Program-made: the position numbers and the translations under genes
Part shown: piece after piece, positions 7,124 to 15,287 of the stretch
Position numbering within the stretch: the stretch's first letter is position 1
Layout of the letters: each line of letters begins with the position of its first letter
Assembly (NCBI RefSeq): GCF_007483665.1
Contig: NZ_VIQO01000024.1
Coordinates: 182,928-246,927, forward strand
DNA: 64,000 nt
From: Catellatospora sichuanensis
GTDB lineage: Bacteria; Actinomycetota; Actinomycetes; Mycobacteriales; Micromonosporaceae
Direction: 5' to 3'
Notes under the pieces: generated by a model
Told to the model about the DNA's origin: nothing
The model's database searches: none
What the model saw: the letters and a program-made list of their open reading frames with translations, nothing else

Positions 7124-8068
7124 GTGGCGAAGAAGTCGAAAGTTTCCGAGGAGAATGACGGCGCTCGCGCCGGTCAGGAACCTGTCGGGCTGATCGTTCA
7201 GATCAACGGTCTACTGCCCGCGCTCTCCCCGGCCGAGCAGCGCGTGGCACGGCTCGTGCTCGCCGATCCGGCCGCCTCGGCCCGCCGCACCATCACCGAC
7301 CTCTCCGCCGCCGCGGAGACCTCCGAGGCGACGGTCATCCGCTTCTGTCGCTCCATCGGCATGTCGGGTTACCCGCAGCTGCGCATCCGGCTCGCCGCCG
7401 AGGCCGCGCGCCGGGTCGAGCCGACCGACTCCCGGGTGGTCGGCGGCGACATCCCGCCCGGCGCCGACATGGCGCAGATCATCGCGACCATCGCCTTCAA
7501 CGACGCCCGCGCGGTCGAGGAGACCGCCGAGCAGCTCGACCCCGAGGTCTGCGACAAGATCGTGGACCTGCTGGTGAAGGCGTCCCGGGTCGAGGTCTTC
7601 GGTGCGGGCGCGAGCGGCTTCGTCGCCGCCGACTTCCAGGCCAAGCTGCACCGCATAGGCCGCATCGCGTACTACTGGCCCGACCTGCACACCTCGCTCA
7701 CCTCGGCGGCCCTGCTCGGCCCCGGTGACGTGGCCCTGGGCATCTCGCACACCGGCACCACCGCCGACACCATCGACGTGCTGGAGCGGGCCAAGGCGGC
7801 GGGTGCGGTGACCGTGGCGCTGACCAACTTCCCCCGCTCGCCGATCTGCGACGTCGCCGACTTCGTGCTGACCACCGCGGCCCGCGAGACCACCTACCGT
7901 TCCGGCGCGATGGCCAGCCGGCTCGCCCAGCTCACGGTCGTGGACTGCCTGTTCGTCGGGGTGGCCGCGCGCACCCGCACCAAGGCCCGCAAGGCACTCG
8001 AGGTCACCGCCGAGGCGGTGCGCGGACGTCGCCTCGGCACCACGCGTCGCCGGTCCGGCGATGCCTGA
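7124..8068 (+). CDS. MurR/RpiR-family transcriptional regulator
   Basis: 314 aa. An N-terminal RpiR helix-turn-helix (about residues 25-100, with LSPAEQRVARLVLADP and SEATVIRFCRSIG) is followed by a SIS sugar-phosphate-binding domain (about 130-270, VEVFGAGASGFVA and LGISHTGTTADTID). Regulators of this type sense a phosphosugar, in MurR's case N-acetylmuramate 6-phosphate. The neighbour murQ overlaps it by 8 bp and makes or consumes that ligand, which supports a cell-wall recycling role. A palindrome just upstream is the likely autoregulatory operator. Confidence 0.9.
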   Translation: MAKKSKVSEENDGARAGQEPVGLIVQINGLLPALSPAEQRVARLVLADPAASARRTITDLSAAAETSEATVIRFCRSIGMSGYPQLRIRLAAEAARRVEPTDSRVVGGDIPPGADMAQIIATIAFNDARAVEETAEQLDPEVCDKIVDLLVKASRVEVFGAGASGFVAADFQAKLHRIGRIAYYWPDLHTSLTSAALLGPGDVALGISHTGTTADTIDVLERAKAAGAVTVALTNFPRSPICDVADFVLTTAARETTYRSGAMASRLAQLTVVDCLFVGVAARTRTKARKALEVTAEAVRGRRLGTTRRRSGDA

Positions 8069-8987
8069 GCTGCCCGGCGGCGCGCTCCCGGTCCGGGTCG
8101 ACGCCCCCACCGAACGGCGATACGCCCCCAGTGCCGACCTCGACCTGCTGGACACCCGGCAGATCCTGCGAGTGATCAACGAGGCCGACCGCACCGTCGC
8201 CGAGGCGGTCGGCGTGGTCCTCGACCCGCTGTCCGTGGTGGTGGAGGACGCCGTCGCGGCACTGCAGCGCGGCAACCGCGTGCACTACGTGGGCGCGGGC
8301 ACCTCCGGCCGGCTCGGCGTGCTCGACGCCGCCGAACTTCCGCCGACCTACAACGCCCCGCCGAGCTGGTTCTGCGCCCACATCGCCGGCGGCCCTGGCG
8401 CGCTGCTGGCCGCGGTCGAGGACGCCGAGGACGACGCCGTGGGCGGCGCGGACGAGCTCGCCCAGTGCGCCCGCACCGGGGACGTGGTCGTGGGCATCGC
8501 CGCGAGCGGCCGCACGCCGTACGTGCTCGGCGCGCTGCGGGCGGCGGGGGAGCTGGGCTGCCGGACCGCGCTGATCGCGGCGGACCCGCACGCTACCGCC
8601 TCCGCCTGGGTGGACGTCTTCATCGGTGTCGACACCGGCCCCGAGGTGGTCACCGGGTCGACCCGGATGAAGGCCGCCACTGCGCAGAAGCTGCTGCTCA
8701 ACGCGTTCTCCACGGCGGTGATGGTGCGCCTGGGGCGGGTGTTCTCCAACTTCATGATCGACGTGGTGCCGACCAACGCGAAGCTGCGCGGCCGCATGCT
8801 GAACATGCTCGTCGAGGCGACCGGCCACGACGAGGAGGACTGTCGCCGCACCCTCGACGCGGCCGGCGGAGACCTGCGGGCCGCACTGGTCGCGCTGCTG
8901 GCCGGCCGTGAGGTTGCCGCTGCCCGTGGCGCCCTGGCCGGACACGGCAACCGCGTGCGCGACGCCGTCGCCGCCCTCACCGAATAA
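8061..8987 (+). CDS. murQ: N-acetylmuramic acid 6-phosphate etherase
   Basis: Cytosolic lyase that removes the lactyl ether from MurNAc-6-P, giving GlcNAc-6-P and D-lactate during peptidoglycan recycling. 308 aa, full length for the family. The SIS-domain phosphosugar site GAGTSGRLGVLDAAELPPT is at about 82-100, with the catalytic-type Glu92, and a second key acidic residue is near E120 in AAVEDAEDD. STRMKAATAQK is the conserved family signature. ATG 8061 overlaps the regulator gene by 8 bp, so the two form one translationally linked unit. Confidence 0.95.
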   Translation: MPELPGGALPVRVDAPTERRYAPSADLDLLDTRQILRVINEADRTVAEAVGVVLDPLSVVVEDAVAALQRGNRVHYVGAGTSGRLGVLDAAELPPTYNAPPSWFCAHIAGGPGALLAAVEDAEDDAVGGADELAQCARTGDVVVGIAASGRTPYVLGALRAAGELGCRTALIAADPHATASAWVDVFIGVDTGPEVVTGSTRMKAATAQKLLLNAFSTAVMVRLGRVFSNFMIDVVPTNAKLRGRMLNMLVEATGHDEEDCRRTLDAAGGDLRAALVALLAGREVAAARGALAGHGNRVRDAVAALTE

Positions 8988-9030
8988 TCCCCGGCAACCG
9001 CCCACCGTTGGTGGCTGGGCATGCATGATC

Positions 9031-9081
9031 GCTGTTTCGTGTCGGAACCTGTGCTCTGACCGCAGTTCGGCACGAAACAGC
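9031..9081. repeat. Palindromic element downstream of murQ
   Basis: GCTGTTTCGTGTCGGAAC (9031-9048) pairs with GTTCGGCACGAAACAGC (9065-9081) with a single bulge and a 16 nt loop. Its architecture resembles the other dispersed hairpins of this window. It could also end murQ transcription. Confidence 0.65.
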
Positions 9082-9498
9082 GCTCTAGGCCGAAAGGCCG
9101 CCGCTACCGGCCGAAGAGCGGCCGATCACTGCCGAAAGGCCACGCGGGCGACCTCGAAAGAGGGTCGGTTCCCGTTCGAGTGCCGTCGTGCGGCGGTCGG
9201 GTGGTCCCCTTTCGCGGGTTCTTCGTGGCCGAAAGGGTGTGCTTCTCACTCGATGGGGTATGTGCGTCCTGCGTTCGGGTGGGCCAGGTGTGGAACCGTG
9301 CAATAGCGCGCCCGCCCGAGCGTCACAAGAAATGGCGATGCAGGTCACAGCGTTGTAGTGAGGTGGGTCGCTGTACCTTGCTGAGCTCCGTGGTGTCATA
9401 AATAGGGCATTGCGGACCGGTTGGCTCGCCTTCCAGCGAGCCGCTATGTCGGTATCAGCGAGTTCACAGCTTTTCGTGACAGTTTCGATGGGCAACGC

Positions 9499-9524
9499 GG
9501 AATCATCTCCGGGCGTCATCTGTT
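9499..9524 (+). promoter_or_regulatory. SigR/SigH-type (GGAAT-N18-GTT) promoter of the sigma factor gene
   Basis: GGAAT at 9499-9503, exactly 18 bp, then GTT at 9522-9524, 56 bp before the GTG. GGAAT-N18/19-GTT is the consensus for the thiol-oxidative-stress ECF factors SigR (Streptomyces) and SigH (mycobacteria), whose known targets include group 2 sigma genes such as hrdD and sigB. Confidence 0.62.
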
Positions 9525-9579
9525 GTGAAGGTGTCAGTACCGCAAGGCCCTGCGGCGATTACGTGGGAGGGACCCGAAC

Positions 9580-10521
9580 GTGGAGAACATGACCATGCTG
9601 CGCACCGACCAGGTGGCTGAGGAGCGAGACCTCGTCGGTGTATATCTGCACGAGATCTCGCGTACTCCGCTGCTCGACGCGGCGCAGGAGGTCGACCTCT
9701 CTAAGGCGATCGAGGCAGGACTATATGCTGAGCATCTGCTGGAGGCCGACAAGCTCAAGCGCGGACTGAAGCGCGACGAGCTCGAGAAGCTGGTTGCCGA
9801 GGGCAGCCATGCGAAGGACCTCTTCATCCGCGCGAACCTGCGCCTGGTGGTGTCCATCGCCCGACGTTACGTGCGCTCGGGCATGCCGATGCTGGATCTG
9901 ATCCAGGAGGGCAACACCGGCCTGGTCCGCGCCGTCGAGAAGTTCGACTACGTGAAGGGCTACAAGTTCTCCACGTACGCCACCTGGTGGATCCGGCAGG
10001 CGATCAGCCGCGCCATCGCCCAGCAGGAGCGCACCGTGCGGCTGCCCGTCCACCTGGTGGAGGACGTCAACCGCATGCGCAACGTGACCCGGCAGCTCAC
10101 CCGTGAGCTGGGCAGCGATCCCGAGCCGGACCAGATCGCGGCCGCCCTCGGCGTCACCGTCGAGCGGGTGACCGAGCTGATCCGCTGGTCGCAGGACACC
10201 GTCTCGCTCGACACGCCCGTGGGCGACGACGGCGACACCAACCTGGGTGACCTGGTCGCCGACCGCGACACGCCCAGCCCGGAGGAGATCGTCCTCTCGG
10301 CGCTGGAGCGTCAGCGGATCGAGGGCCTGCTCAACCACCTCGACGACCGTTCCGCCGGCATCATGCGCGCGCGGTACGGCCTGGAGGACGGTCGCGAGCA
10401 CTCGCTGACCGAGGTGGCGTCGCGGTTCTCGCTGTCCCGCGAGCGCATCCGCCAGCTGGAGATCCAGGCGCTGGGCCGGCTGCGCGAGCTGGCCCGCGCG
10501 GAGGGCCTGCAGTCCGTCTGA
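9580..10521 (+). CDS. sigB: RNA polymerase sigma factor, group 2 (SigB/HrdD type)
   Basis: 313 aa sigma-70 protein without the acidic N-terminal region 1.1 of the primary factor. Region 1.2 is near residues 18-50, region 2 (DLIQEGNTGLVRAVEKF, FSTYATWWIRQAI) near 105-150, region 3 near 165-235, and region 4 with its helix-turn-helix (LTEVASRFSLSRERIRQLE) near 270-300. Group 2 factors are non-essential paralogues of the housekeeping factor used in stress and stationary phase. GTG 9580 follows GGGAGG by 9 nt; ATG 9589 is an alternative. A GGAAT-N18-GTT promoter suggests induction by a disulfide-stress ECF factor. Confidence 0.93.
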   Translation: MENMTMLRTDQVAEERDLVGVYLHEISRTPLLDAAQEVDLSKAIEAGLYAEHLLEADKLKRGLKRDELEKLVAEGSHAKDLFIRANLRLVVSIARRYVRSGMPMLDLIQEGNTGLVRAVEKFDYVKGYKFSTYATWWIRQAISRAIAQQERTVRLPVHLVEDVNRMRNVTRQLTRELGSDPEPDQIAAALGVTVERVTELIRWSQDTVSLDTPVGDDGDTNLGDLVADRDTPSPEEIVLSALERQRIEGLLNHLDDRSAGIMRARYGLEDGREHSLTEVASRFSLSRERIRQLEIQALGRLRELARAEGLQSV

Positions 10522-10545
10522 CCCGACCCTCTCCCTACTGACGAG

Positions 10546-10579
10546 GAAGCCCTCTCCCGAGGCCGGGAGAGGGCTTCTT
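10546..10579. terminator. Bidirectional terminator between sigB and the NlpC/P60 gene
   Basis: GAAGCCCTCTCCCG (10546-10559) and CGGGAGAGGGCTTC with a following TT (10564-10579) form a perfect GC-rich stem with a 4 nt loop between two convergent genes. Confidence 0.9.
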
Positions 10580-10594
10580 GCCGTGCTGATCGGG

Positions 10595-11575
10595 TTACAG
10601 GCGCACGCGTCCGTAGCCGTAGGGGCGCATCATGTCGACGCTGGCGACCTTCACCACCTCGCCGGTGGTGGGCGCGTGGATCACCTTGCCCGAGCCGACG
10701 TAGATGGCCACGTGTCCCAGGCCCGAGTAGAAGACCAGGTCGCCCGGGAGCAGCTGGGACCGGCTGACGTGGGCCGTCTCGCGCCATTGCGTGGCGGCCT
10801 GGTGATAGAGGCCCACGCCCGCGGCGCGCCACGCGGCCAGCGTGAGGCCGGAGCAGTCGTACCCGCCCGGCCCGTCGGCGGCCCACACGTACGGCTTGCC
10901 CAGCTGCTTGTACGCGAACGCCACGGCGATGCCGGCCTTGCCCTTGTACTTGGGGATGCTGCCCGTGTAGGTGGACGACTTCTCGTCGACCAGGCCCGCC
11001 TTGCGCCGCAGTTCCTTGAGTTTCGCCAGGTCGCGTTCGACGCCCTTGCGCTGGGTCTCCAGCGCCGTGAACCGGGTGGTCTGCTCCTGCAGCCGCGCGT
11101 CCAGCGCTGCCTTGACCTCGAACCGGTCTCCGGCCGCCTGGTGCGCCTCGTCGATCTGTGCCCGCTGACTCGTCGCGAGCTGGTCCAGGGCGCTCAGCCG
11201 GGCCAGCAGCTTGCCGTTGCCGGCCGAATCCAGCAGCGCGTTCAAGCCGCTGAACGATCCGGTGCGGTACGCGGTCACCGCGATCCGCGCGACGTTGCCC
11301 TGCGCCTGGTCGGCCTTGACCTCCAGCGGGCCGAGTTCGCGCTCGAGCGCGGCCGCTTCGGTGCGGGTCTGCTTCAGCTGTGTGTTGAGCTTGTTGTACT
11401 GCTCGACGACCTTCTCCAGCTGCTCGGATTTCTCCGAGATCTGCTTGCGGAGTTCGGCGGCGCTGGGCGCGGCGTGCGCGGGCGCGGCGGTCACGAGCAG
11501 TCCGATGATCAGTGCACCGGCGGGGGCGAGCAGGCGCGCGGCAGCGCGCCAGCCCCTGCCATGGGGGGATGACAA
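10595..11575 (-). CDS. Secreted NlpC/P60 (C40) peptidoglycan endopeptidase
   Basis: 326 aa. A signal peptide covers residues 1-36 (hydrophobic ALIIGLLVTAAPAHA). A long coiled coil follows (about 38-200, ISEKSEQLEKVVEQYNKL), then a C-terminal NlpC/P60 domain. The catalytic Cys is in YDCSGLTLAAW, His in LGHVAIYVG, with HAPTTG as the third polar site. It resembles RipA/RipC-type cell-separation hydrolases that cut stem peptides, where the coiled coil keeps the enzyme inactive until bound by FtsEX or a similar partner. A c-di-AMP riboswitch lies directly upstream, a common arrangement for actinobacterial wall hydrolases. Confidence 0.93.
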   Translation of the reverse strand: MSSPHGRGWRAAARLLAPAGALIIGLLVTAAPAHAAPSAAELRKQISEKSEQLEKVVEQYNKLNTQLKQTRTEAAALERELGPLEVKADQAQGNVARIAVTAYRTGSFSGLNALLDSAGNGKLLARLSALDQLATSQRAQIDEAHQAAGDRFEVKAALDARLQEQTTRFTALETQRKGVERDLAKLKELRRKAGLVDEKSSTYTGSIPKYKGKAGIAVAFAYKQLGKPYVWAADGPGGYDCSGLTLAAWRAAGVGLYHQAATQWRETAHVSRSQLLPGDLVFYSGLGHVAIYVGSGKVIHAPTTGEVVKVASVDMMRPYGYGRVRL

Positions 11576-11589
11576 GGTGTGGCCCTTCT

Positions 11590-11740
11590 CCGTAGCCGCC
11601 TACCGGGTTAGCTGACGGGTTCGGGCGAAGGGCGCCCTACTGCGATCACGTAGCGTGACCACTGATTCACCCCGATAACCTGGGTCCCCGGCTCGCCCCA
11701 CCCGCAAGGGGTATCGATCTTCGCGATCGCTTGGCGACTC
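11590..11740 (-). promoter_or_regulatory. c-di-AMP riboswitch (ydaO/yuaA motif)
   Basis: Reading the minus strand, the conserved blocks appear in order: GGGGCGAGCCGGGGACCCAG, GGGGTGAATC, AGGGCGCCCTTCGCCCG, then AACCCGTCAGCTAACCCGG and TAGGCGGCTACGGAG about 15-35 nt before the GTG/ATG region of the NlpC/P60 gene. These are the signatures of the ydaO class, which binds cyclic di-AMP and controls cell-wall hydrolases and osmotic genes. In actinobacteria it typically switches gene expression off at high c-di-AMP. Boundaries are approximate. Confidence 0.9.
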
Positions 11741-11883
11741 GGCGGCGCTGGTCCGGTGCCGCCCGGGGGTGGGCGGCGGACAACCGGGCCAGTGCCCGCC
11801 ACGGTAGCCCCGTGATCGGGCAAGCCCAAGTGCGTAATGGGCGGAGTGCCCGACCTGGTAATGGATTGCGGGAAAAGTTCCGT

Positions 11884-11915
11884 CACATTAGGTGATTCCT
11901 GAACGCACATTAGGT
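11884..11915. repeat. Direct repeat CACATTAGGT x2, 22 bp apart
   Basis: CACATTAGGT at 11884-11893 and 11906-11915, spaced two helical turns, in the 430 bp between the riboswitch and the DUF6232 gene. This AT-richer patch is a plausible promoter/operator area; the rest of 11741-12168 shows nothing I can name. Confidence 0.4.
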
Positions 11916-12168
11916 TCAGGGAACGTGCCAATCTGACAGGTGGCTGATTGAGAGACTTCACAACGATGCCTGTCTCGGTCACACTGAGGTCACGAGGCAG
12001 CCGGGAAGTCCACCGACGGACGGCTCAAGCGGCGGCTCGCAAACGCGAAAGACCGACACCCGGCGGCCACCGGATGTCGGTCCACAGCTCCACCACACGC
12101 CAGGTGTCGCCACCTCCGCGGGCACCACCACCAGCCGGGCCCGCGTATCGAGCAGTTGGGAGACTTCC

Positions 12169-12717
12169 ATGGAGCCTACACGGGCGCCGGAACGGCCACC
12201 AGAACAAGCGATCGTGACCATCCGCCCCGGGCTGCACATCTCGTCGACATGTTTCCAGGTCGGCGGGCGTCACTTCACCCTCAGCGCCATCGCGAACGTC
12301 CACACCCGACAGGCCGGGCACGACCCGCTGACACGTCGCGCCGGAGCGATGGCCGTGGTCGGCATGGTCCTGCTCGGGGCGTTCGCGCCGCTGCTGCAGC
12401 CGACCGGCATCGTGGCCGCGGTCGCCGTGCTCAGCGGCCTGGCCGTGCTCACGCTGATCAGCGCGCGGCGGCGGCCGCGGCGGCTGGAGCTGTGGGCCGA
12501 CTACCACGGGCACCCCACCCAGCTGTTCGTCAGCGACGACTGGTGGCTGTTCCACGCGGTGGAGCGTTACCTGCGCCGCAGCCTCGTCGAGGCGCGGCTG
12601 GGCCACCTGACCCTGCCGCGGCCCCGGCCGAGCCGCGGCGTGCCGCACCCCTCGAACATGCACCCCTCCCGGCTGACCCCCGGCGGAAGCCGGTCCGGCT
12701 GGGAACGCGCCGCCTGA
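12169..12717 (+). CDS. DUF6232-like membrane protein
   Basis: 182 aa with no enzyme motif. Residues about 15-50 form a small beta-rich segment (VTIRPGLHISSTCFQVGGRHF). Two adjacent hydrophobic helices follow at about 60-77 and 80-98, then a cytosolic segment RRLELWADYHGHPTQLF, and a proline/arginine-rich tail. This beta-strand, TM hairpin, LELWA pattern matches the actinobacterial DUF6232 family as I remember it. Function unknown. ATG 12169 has GGGAG 6 nt upstream. Confidence 0.65.
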   Translation: MEPTRAPERPPEQAIVTIRPGLHISSTCFQVGGRHFTLSAIANVHTRQAGHDPLTRRAGAMAVVGMVLLGAFAPLLQPTGIVAAVAVLSGLAVLTLISARRRPRRLELWADYHGHPTQLFVSDDWWLFHAVERYLRRSLVEARLGHLTLPRPRPSRGVPHPSNMHPSRLTPGGSRSGWERAA

Positions 12718-12841
12718 CCTGCCTCAGCAGACGGGGCGTCGCCGCACACCGCGGCGGCGTCCCGTTGCTGTGCGAACGTCCGCGATGCGATGGACAGCGC
12801 AGGTCACCGGTGCGACGCGAGGTCGGCGACGAGTGGCCCGG

Positions 12842-13576
12842 TCACTCGGTTCTGATGATCGTGAACGCCTCGGCCACGCGGCCCGGCAGGCCGAGCGACT
12901 CCGCCAGGCCGCCCAGCCGCTCGCGCAGCATCACGTCGAGCTCGTGCAGGTGGCTCGTCTGCGAGACGTGCGCCCGCAGCGCGGCGAGCTTGCGGTCGAA
13001 GGTGTCGGTCACGTCCACCGCATGGTCGGGGTCGGGCCCGCCCGTGTACCAGATCTCGCGCACGGTCCAGGCTTCCAGACCGGCTGCGGCCAGGTCGGGG
13101 TGCGCGAACGGGTTGCGGGCGTCGGGGTAGACGGCGCAGGTCACGGCCTCGCCCACGGCCAGGTGGTCGGGGTGGCTCGGCCCGGCGATGCGGTCCCAGC
13201 GGCGCAGCGGAGCGCTGGTCAGGATGCGGTCGGGCCGAGCCCGCCGGATCGCCGCGACGAGGTCCTTGCGCAGGGCCAGGCTCGGCGTGACCGAGCCGTC
13301 GGCGTACCCCTCCAGGAAGTCGACCTGCTTGACCCCGACGGCGGCCGCTGCGGCCCGCTGCTCGGCCTCGCGCAGGCCGGGCATGTCGCCGCGCGGGGTT
13401 TCGTCGAAACCGCCCGCGTCACCGCGGGTGACCAGCAGGTACGACACCTCGAGGCCCTCGTCCACCCAGCGGGCCACCGTGCCCGCCGCACCGAAGTCGA
13501 CGTCGTCGGGGTGGGCGAACACGCACAGCACGCGCTGCACGTCGTCGCAGGGTGTGGCGGAGGCAGGGAAGCTCAT
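12842..13576 (-). CDS. PIG-L/LmbE-family zinc deacetylase
   Basis: About 244 aa. The zinc motif AHPDD is near residue 22, and the distal His ligand is in SHPDHLAVG. PIG-L enzymes remove acetyl groups from GlcNAc-containing substrates; the family includes MshB and Mca of mycothiol metabolism. At this length and without their specific regions it is more likely a generic LmbE-type deacetylase. Start uncertain: ATG 13576 gives MSFPASATP, while GTG 13597 and ATG 13588 are in frame and none has a strong ribosome site. Convergent with the DUF6232 gene. Confidence 0.82.
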   Translation of the reverse strand: MSFPASATPCDDVQRVLCVFAHPDDVDFGAAGTVARWVDEGLEVSYLLVTRGDAGGFDETPRGDMPGLREAEQRAAAAAVGVKQVDFLEGYADGSVTPSLALRKDLVAAIRRARPDRILTSAPLRRWDRIAGPSHPDHLAVGEAVTCAVYPDARNPFAHPDLAAAGLEAWTVREIWYTGGPDPDHAVDVTDTFDRKLAALRAHVSQTSHLHELDVMLRERLGGLAESLGLPGRVAEAFTIIRTE

Positions 13577-13622
13577 GCGGCCGAGCATATGCCGCACGCT
13601 GCGGCGGGCCGTCGCGTGGTGA

Positions 13623-14507
13623 TCAGCGGAGTTCGCCGGCGACCTGTGCGATGTACGCCAGCGAGTCGGCCTCGCTGAACGCCGCGTCGGTGATGCGGCT
13701 GAACGCCTCCTGGTACGGCGCGGCGACCTCGCCGCGTTCGAGGAACTGCCCGCGGTCGCTGGGCAGCGCGAGGGCGTTGCTCATCTCCAGGTACACCACG
13801 ACATCGGAGGTGGCGTCGAAGGGGAAGCCCATCAGGACGAACGTGGGCTCCAGCGTGTAGACGCCCGCGCTGAACGGCAGCACCTGGAGGCAGATATTGG
13901 GCCGGGTGCCCAGCGCGACCAGGTGGAGCAGTTGCTCACGCTGCACCTGCACGCCGCCGGTGACCCGGCGCAGGGTCGCCTCCTCCAGCACCACGCGGAC
14001 CCGGGGCGGGTCGACCCGCCCCAGCACGTGTTCCTGGCGGCGCATCCGGATGGTGACGAACTCCTCCTCCTGGCGTGTCTGCGCCCAGTCCGGCTCCAGT
14101 GTGCGGATCACCGCGCGCGCGTAGGACTCGGTCTGCAGCAGCCCTGGAATGAGCATCGAGTTGTAGAAAGACAGCTCGGAGGCGCCGTCCTCGAGGCCGA
14201 TGAAGGTGGCGAACCGCGGCGGCAGGTCGGCATGCTCGGTCCACCAGGATCGCTGCCGGGAGGCGCGGACCAGCGTCTCCATCTCCGACACCTCGGAGGC
14301 GTCGTTCACGCCGTAGAGCTGCAGCAGTGCCCGCACGTCGGTCACGGTCATCCGCACCGCACCGTTCTCGATGCGAATGATCTTCGAAAGCGACCACTCG
14401 AGTTCGTTGGCCACCTGTTCCTGGGTGTAGTCCGAACTCTCGCGGGCCGACCGCAGAGCGTGGCGCAACCGGAGGCGGGCGACTGTCGGACTCTGTCCGC
14501 CGCTCAC
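13623..14507 (-). CDS. XRE-family regulator with DUF5753 (WhiJ/Scr1 type)
   Basis: 294 aa. N-terminal XRE helix-turn-helix (about residues 10-65, YTQEQVANELEWSLSKIIRIE), then a DUF5753 domain (about 90-280, with SFYNSMLIPGLLQTESYARA). These abundant actinobacterial regulators pair with small DUF397 proteins and influence development and antibiotic production. GTG 14507 is preferred over GTG 14519 because GGAG lies 5-6 nt upstream and the family commonly begins MSGG-SPTV. The gene is divergent from the DUF397 gene at 14688, so the 180 bp between probably holds both promoters. Confidence 0.9.
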   Translation of the reverse strand: MSGGQSPTVARLRLRHALRSARESSDYTQEQVANELEWSLSKIIRIENGAVRMTVTDVRALLQLYGVNDASEVSEMETLVRASRQRSWWTEHADLPPRFATFIGLEDGASELSFYNSMLIPGLLQTESYARAVIRTLEPDWAQTRQEEEFVTIRMRRQEHVLGRVDPPRVRVVLEEATLRRVTGGVQVQREQLLHLVALGTRPNICLQVLPFSAGVYTLEPTFVLMGFPFDATSDVVVYLEMSNALALPSDRGQFLERGEVAAPYQEAFSRITDAAFSEADSLAYIAQVAGELR

Positions 14508-14687
14508 GTTGATCTCCACCTTCCGCTGGTCGGCCTGCCCTCATCGCCGTCTTGTTGCGACACGCCAGGTGGCTACTTGCGACAGTTCCTTTCGGCGAGT
14601 TTACTTGTAGGGTGTTGCGCCTGCCAGCATTCGTTGTGCCATGGGTGGGCAGCGATCCGATCTTGACAAGATAATCTGGGAGTCTTG

Positions 14688-14882
14688 GTGACGTCTGTGC
14701 TGCATGCCGTGTGGAAGAAGAGCCGCCGGTGCGAATCCGGGCACTGTGTGGAGATCGCAGACCTTGCCGTCGCGGTCGGTATCCGCGACTCGGTCACGCC
14801 GCAGCAGCATTTGATCATCTCGCCGGAGTCGTTCCGTATTTTTGTGGACGGCGTGAAGTCGGGCGAGTTCGACCGGGTCTGA
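14688..14882 (+). CDS. DUF397 small protein (first copy)
   Basis: 64 aa. DUF397 signature features are a W-K-K-S-R-R-C start and C-x-x-x-x-C-V-E-I (CESGHCVEIA), then a core ending ESFRIFVDGVKSGEFD, which is the usual FxxFxxxVKxGEFD close. DUF397 proteins act as partners or antagonists of DUF5753 regulators. GTG 14688 follows GGGAG by 5 nt. GATAAT at 14670-14675 could be its -10. Divergent from the regulator at 13623-14507. Confidence 0.85.
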   Translation: MTSVLHAVWKKSRRCESGHCVEIADLAVAVGIRDSVTPQQHLIISPESFRIFVDGVKSGEFDRV

Positions 14883-14901
14883 AGCTTCTTTCGCGTGAGT
14901 G

Positions 14902-14938
14902 AAAGGCACGTCGCCGTTTTCGTGTGACGTGCCTTTCG
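14902..14938 (+). terminator. Terminator after the first DUF397 gene
   Basis: GAAAGGCACGTC (14902-14913) pairs perfectly with GACGTGCCTTTC (14927-14938), loop 13 nt, 20 bp past the stop codon. Confidence 0.8.
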
Positions 14939-15082
14939 TCGACTCCCGGGGTTCGGATCCGTGATTCATTCGCTGGATGACGCGGCCCTGCCGGTTGCCG
15001 ACGCAACCGGCTATATCCCACTCCCGCCTCTTGTGTCACAGTGGTGGGCGGGGATCCGGATGCGAGGCATGAGGCGGGTGCC

Positions 15083-15280
15083 ATGTCCGAGAAAGAGACT
15101 GACCGAGGGTGGGTGACCGCTCAGGCGTGTGAGTCCGCGCACTGCGTCGAGGTGTGCTTCGACGGGGCCAGCGTGCTGGTGCGCAGTTCACGGGAACCTG
15201 ACGGTCCCTGGCTGACATTCGACCGCGAGGAGTGGCGTGTGTTCTGCGCCGCTGTCGCCGAAGGCGAGTTCCGCGACTGA
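15083..15280 (+). CDS. DUF397 small protein (second copy)
   Basis: 65 aa. It shares the CESAHCVEVCF motif, VLVRSSREPDGPWLTF and the closing EEWRVFCAAVAEGEFRD with the DUF397 family. It is only loosely similar to the copy 200 bp upstream, so it is not a recent tandem duplication. ATG 15083 chosen over the upstream frame because the conserved domain begins just after it. It ends 8 bp from the convergent kinase gene. Confidence 0.85.
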   Translation: MSEKETDRGWVTAQACESAHCVEVCFDGASVLVRSSREPDGPWLTFDREEWRVFCAAVAEGEFRD

Positions 15281-15287
15281 CCACGTG

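Larger units (their letters stand above)
8988..9579. other. 592 bp intergenic region upstream of the sigma factor
   Basis: No credible gene. It holds a near-perfect hairpin (9031-9081), GGCCG/AAAGG-rich short repeats around 9085-9160, and a SigR/SigH-type promoter at 9499-9524. A 60-codon frame at 9410-9592 has no ribosome site and is not called. Confidence 0.6.

Noticed and set aside
9410..9592. 60-codon frame upstream of sigB
   Set aside because: No ribosome site, overlaps the sigB promoter, no homology I recognise.
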